In this document: piece after piece, positions 15,588 to 18,421 of the stretch | Layout of the letters: every line of letters starts with the position of its first letter | Numbering within the stretch: the stretch's first letter is position 1 | Assembly: GCA_938039305.1 (NCBI GenBank) | Contig: CALHUZ010000290.1 | Coordinates: forward strand, 1-18,421 | Direction of reading: 5' to 3' | Length of the DNA stretch: 18,421 bases | From: an uncultured Saprospiraceae bacterium | Lineage (GTDB): Bacteria; Bacteroidota; Bacteroidia; Chitinophagales; Saprospiraceae | The notes under the pieces: model-generated | Databases searched by the model: none | What the model saw: only the letters and a program-made list of their open reading frames with translations | Told to the model about the DNA's origin: nothing | Translations under genes and position numbers: made by a program

Positions 15588-16385
15588 ATGGAGAGCAAAG
15601 ATTATAAGAATATATGTGAGTCTGTCTTACCGCTCGTAAAAAGCACAGGAGACTTTATAAAGAATGAGTTGTATCAGGTTGAAAAGTCGCAGATAGAAAC
15701 TAAAGATCTGAATAGCTTGGTTTCATATGTCGATAAAGAGGCAGAGCAACTGTTAGTCGCAGGTCTGAAAAAGATACTCCCAGATTCTGGATTCATAACA
15801 GAAGAGAACACCATCGCCCAAGAGACCAAAGAAGCGACTTGGATCATAGATCCACTCGACGGTACGAGCAATTATCTCCATCGTATACCACACTTCTCCG
15901 TAAGCGTAGGTCTTATGATTGGAAATGAGATAGTTGTAGGCATAGTATTACATGCATATTCTGGTGAGTGCTTCTATGCTTGGCAAGGTGGTGGTGCATA
16001 CTTAGATGGTAAGCGCATATCTGTCAGTGATACTTCAGCAGTTGGAAGTGCTCTCATAGCTACAGGATTTCCATATGAAGTAGATGACGTGGAACCATTG
16101 ATCAGAACCCTGGGATACTTCATGAGGTATGCTCGAGGTATCAGAAGGATGGGATCCGCGGCATTGGATCTTGCTTATGTGGCTTGTGGAAGATTTGATT
16201 GTTACTACGAGATCAGTATTAACGCTTGGGATGTGGCTGGGGGCATCATCATTGTTAAAGAAGCTGGAGGAGTAGTTTCAGATTTCAAAGGAAATGATGA
16301 TTATCTCTTTGGGCGAAACATCATAGTCGCTAATCCCAATATTCACAAAAACGTTCAAGAGATCATAGCTAACAACTTTATATAA
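15588..16385 (+). CDS. Inositol monophosphatase family protein
   Basis: A Mg2+-dependent sugar-phosphate phosphatase fold of 265 residues, the usual family length. All metal-binding motifs are present: ITEEN (70-74, Glu pair), WIIDPLDGTSNYLH (85-98, with Asp88 and Asp91), and INAWDVAGG (211-219, Asp215), the third metal ligand. The substrate may be inositol phosphate, another polyol phosphate, or a nucleotide such as PAP; the sequence does not separate these, so I give no symbol. The start ATG at 15588 directly precedes the conserved helix. It is divergent from trmB and 239 bp before the ABC permease gene. Confidence 0.9.
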   Translation: MESKDYKNICESVLPLVKSTGDFIKNELYQVEKSQIETKDLNSLVSYVDKEAEQLLVAGLKKILPDSGFITEENTIAQETKEATWIIDPLDGTSNYLHRIPHFSVSVGLMIGNEIVVGIVLHAYSGECFYAWQGGGAYLDGKRISVSDTSAVGSALIATGFPYEVDDVEPLIRTLGYFMRYARGIRRMGSAALDLAYVACGRFDCYYEISINAWDVAGGIIIVKEAGGVVSDFKGNDDYLFGRNIIVANPNIHKNVQEIIANNFI

Positions 16386-16508
16386 TGATTTAGGGTGGAA
16401 GTGATTTAAAAACTAAACAGATGACTACGAACAACTCATTAACACTCAATAACGTTAGCTTCCTTATCTACCTTCTATCAAGTAGTTATTCTCATCAATT
16501 AGCCCAGT

Positions 16509-16550
16509 TCTTAGATCACTTCATGGTAGAATGAAGAGATTCGTCTAAGA
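16509..16550. repeat. Nested imperfect inverted repeat before the ABC permease gene
   Basis: Outer arms TCTTAGA (16509-16515) and TCTAAGA (16544-16550) are exact inverted copies. Inside them CTTCAT (16519-16524) and ATGAAG (16531-16536) pair around the loop GGTAGA. A few further pairs (16515-16517 with 16538-16540) could extend the inner stem past an A-A mismatch. No T-run follows, so it is not a standard terminator. It lies in the 239-bp gap between the IMPase-family and permease genes. Confidence 0.5.
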
Positions 16551-16567
16551 TATAGTGTGATATATCT
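16548..16567. repeat. 7-bp inverted repeat overlapping the nested hairpin
   Basis: AGATATA (16548-16554) and TATATCT (16561-16567) are perfect inverted copies around a 6-base loop. The left arm shares three bases with the right arm of the preceding structure, so both cannot fully form at once in RNA. A one-mismatch -7 box (TACTCTTG, 16567-16574) starts at its right edge. Confidence 0.45.
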
Positions 16568-16624
16568 ACTCTTGCTTCTTAGAGCCATAATCGATGCTAT
16601 CTTAGCTCATCTATAAAAGCACAG

Positions 16625-17866
16625 GTGAGTACACTCGAAAATATAAAGCTAGCACTCAGGTCTCTTAAGACTAATTTTCTTAGGACGGGACTGACGCTTA
16701 TGATCATAGCAGTAGGAATCACATGTCTTGTAGGTATCCTTACTGCTATAGACAGTGTGCTATTTTCAATGAATGATAGCTTCAACAGACTTGGAGCTAA
16801 CTCTTATAATATCAGACCTTTAAGAGAAAATATCCGATCGAGATCTGGGGGTAGACAGTCTAAGCGTGCTGATCCTCTTATCTACGAACAAGCGATGGCC
16901 TTCAAAGAAAAGTACCGATATGGATCTTCCAAAGTATCAGTAGAATCATGGTGTACGTCTAATGCTGAAGTAGGATTCTTAAATAAAAAGACTAATCCTA
17001 CTGTTGTCATCAGAGGTATAGATGAAAACTACTTTGATGTGTCTAGTTATAATCTGTCGGCGGGAAGAAATTTCACTTTTGCCGAAGTCAAAGGAGCGTC
17101 TAACAAGTGTATCCTTGGTATGGATATGGTGGACCAATTATTTGATGGCAAGCCTGAAAGAGCACTCAACAAAGTCATTTCAATTAATTCAGGTAGATAT
17201 AAAGTCATCGGGGTTTTAGAATCTAAAGGTGGCAGCTTCGGCAGTGATGAGGACAGAAGGATCTTTATCACCATCACAAAAGCTAAGCAGCTATTTGGGT
17301 TCGCCCGAAAGAACTATAATCTCTTAGTAGGTGTGAGTATCGCATCAGAGATAGACGCAGCCATCAATTCGGCATATACACCGATGCGTAATATCCGAAA
17401 GCTCAAAGCTGCTGAGAAAAATGATTTCGAAATTAGAAAGAGTGATAGCATCTTAACAACGCTTAAGGATATGACTCAGACTTTGCGGTTTGGGACCATT
17501 GCCATAGCACTGATGACTCTTCTGGGTGCATCCATAGGTCTTATGAATATCATGCTTGTAACAGTAACCGAAAGAACCAGAGAGATAGGAGTCTCAAAAG
17601 CCATAGGAGCCAAGAGCAAGCATATATTGATTCAATTTTTGACAGAGGCGGTTGTCATCACCCAGATAGGTGGCCTTGTTGGAGTAATCTTTGGAATCAT
17701 CTTAGGGAACCTTATTGGTCTCCTTATTGATAGTCAATTCCTGATACCATGGCCGTGGATCTTCTTGGCGTTCTTTGTTTGTCTATTTGTAGGCGTGATT
17801 TCTGGATTGTATCCAGCACTTAAAGCATCTAGGCTTGATCCTATCGAGTCGTTGAGGTACGAATAA
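16625..17866 (+). CDS. ABC transporter permease, MacB/FtsX type
   Basis: A 413-residue inner-membrane protein of the type VII ABC (MacB/LolCE-like) class, which uses ATP energy to move or extract substrates on the periplasmic side. The layout is standard: one membrane helix (about 21-45) after a short cytoplasmic segment, a large periplasmic MacB-PCD-like domain (about 50-285), then three C-terminal helices (289-312, 341-367, 377-398) of the FtsX domain. The coupling segment TERTREIGVSKAIGAKSKHI (315-334) and the final PALKASRLDPIESLRYE are classic. The start is GTG at 16625; the upstream in-frame stop at 16580 leaves no ATG alternative. No ATPase gene is adjacent in the window, so the partner must be encoded elsewhere. 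Substrate unknown. Confidence 0.9.
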   Translation: MSTLENIKLALRSLKTNFLRTGLTLMIIAVGITCLVGILTAIDSVLFSMNDSFNRLGANSYNIRPLRENIRSRSGGRQSKRADPLIYEQAMAFKEKYRYGSSKVSVESWCTSNAEVGFLNKKTNPTVVIRGIDENYFDVSSYNLSAGRNFTFAEVKGASNKCILGMDMVDQLFDGKPERALNKVISINSGRYKVIGVLESKGGSFGSDEDRRIFITITKAKQLFGFARKNYNLLVGVSIASEIDAAINSAYTPMRNIRKLKAAEKNDFEIRKSDSILTTLKDMTQTLRFGTIAIALMTLLGASIGLMNIMLVTVTERTREIGVSKAIGAKSKHILIQFLTEAVVITQIGGLVGVIFGIILGNLIGLLIDSQFLIPWPWIFLAFFVCLFVGVISGLYPALKASRLDPIESLRYE

Positions 17867-18018
17867 GCTCAGTCAATAGTCAAAGGAACAGAAGTTAGCG
17901 CAAGATGTGTAATAAGTATTCCTATTAGCTAAGCGGAAGTCAGATTAGAAATGAAAATACGAGCTGCCATTGTTTCTATCGACTAACAAAACCATAGACC
18001 ATCAACTGACAGCTTACC

Positions 18019-18421
18019 CTACCAGACTATTGTCTTTGCAACGCGATCTATCTGCTGCATGACATCTCTTTTTCTAACTCCCGGAGAGAATACAAAAGCG
18101 TCAATGGAAAGTAGCTTGGCTTCTTTTTCATTCACGATGGCGTAGCTGATAAATGGACCGCCCATAAAGTCGTTTTCCATTTCCCAGATGCCTCTCCATT
18201 CTTTAGTATAGTTGTCCGATATGCTTCTATCAAATGATAACATCGGAAGATCTACATCATTAATTACGATGTACGTGTTCGCTTCTTTAGAAGATACAAA
18301 TTTGCCAAAAGAGTCAAATCGGGTCTTGGCAGCTTCATTAGTTAACATCTCTGGCCCTGTGTAATCATACACTCGAAATGCCATACTAAAAGCACCTACT
18401 TTCGTATCTTTTCTCAACCAA
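18019..18421 (-). CDS. DUF4837-like protein, C-terminal part, 5' end outside window
   Basis: The frame runs from the stop at 18019-18021 through the window edge without a start (the last full codon is Trp at 18418-18420), so only about 133 C-terminal residues are visible. They contain WLRKDTKVGAFSMAFRVYDY, the WRGIWEMENDFMGGPFISYA segment and a final KRDVMQQIDRVAK helix. These resemble the Bacteroidota-specific DUF4837 family of predicted lipoproteins, a match I make from memory of the family pattern. Function unknown. It is convergent with the ABC permease gene, and the 152 bp between them show no clear terminator. Confidence 0.6.
   Translation of the reverse strand, partial: WLRKDTKVGAFSMAFRVYDYTGPEMLTNEAAKTRFDSFGKFVSSKEANTYIVINDVDLPMLSFDRSISDNYTKEWRGIWEMENDFMGGPFISYAIVNEKEAKLLSIDAFVFSPGVRKRDVMQQIDRVAKTIVW

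Noticed and set aside
16421..16534. A 37-codon ATG frame as a small gene.
   Set aside because: It is short, with no promoter candidate found and no composition signal. It is mentioned only with the hairpin finding.

Overview
The window looks like ordinary chromosome of a Bacteroidota bacterium. Evidence: the gene order rplM-rpsI-rpsB-tsf-pyrH; lineage-typical families (a choice-of-anchor B protein, a DUF4837-like protein, a GYDIA-type GHMP kinase); a mevalonate route with type 2 IPP isomerase and class II HMG-CoA reductase; and promoter-like TAnnTTTG boxes instead of TATAAT. Classical Shine-Dalgarno sites are largely missing before the starts inspected. Mevalonate genes combined with anchor-B proteins fit Saprospiria or flavobacterial relatives, but the exact class cannot be fixed from this sequence. 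I see no rRNA, tRNA, CRISPR array, insertion sequence, integrase or phage gene.

Layout. 1-1020 (+): 3' part of a vanadium haloperoxidase/PAP2-type gene, cut by the window edge. It converges on pyrH with only 7 bp between the stops. 1028-4316 (-): translation block rplM, rpsI, rpsB, tsf, closed by a strong hairpin terminator at 1804-1838. pyrH lies beyond the terminator, apparently with its own promoter. 4482-5612 (-): secreted TPR protein. 5759-9198 (+): isoprenoid group fni, HMG-CoA reductase and a GHMP kinase. 9364-11401 (+): two overlapping bacterial-PH-domain membrane proteins (YdbS/YdbT type). 11468-12835 (-): secreted anchor-B/LVIVD-repeat protein. 13030-14388 (+): secreted thioredoxin-fold protein. 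14483-14683 (-): unrecognised 66-residue small protein with a C-terminal membrane segment. 14830-15519 (-): trmB. 15588-16385 (+): inositol-monophosphatase-family protein. 16625-17866 (+): MacB/FtsX-type ABC permease. 18019-18421 (-): 3' part of a DUF4837-like gene, cut by the window edge.

How the genes work together. The ribosomal block supplies S2, S9, L13 and EF-Ts. fni and HMG-CoA reductase (1-bp gap) with the nearby GHMP kinase form part of a mevalonate-to-IPP/DMAPP pathway; HMG-CoA synthase, phosphomevalonate kinase and diphosphomevalonate decarboxylase are not here. The remaining genes are mostly single units on alternating strands.

I found no convincing new multi-gene system. The least explained items are the 66-residue protein, which has a promoter candidate inside the end of trmB and a perfect 8-bp dyad in its leader, and a set of overlapping inverted repeats before the ABC permease. 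At least five starts are GTG (rplM, fni, the GHMP kinase, the first PH protein and the permease).
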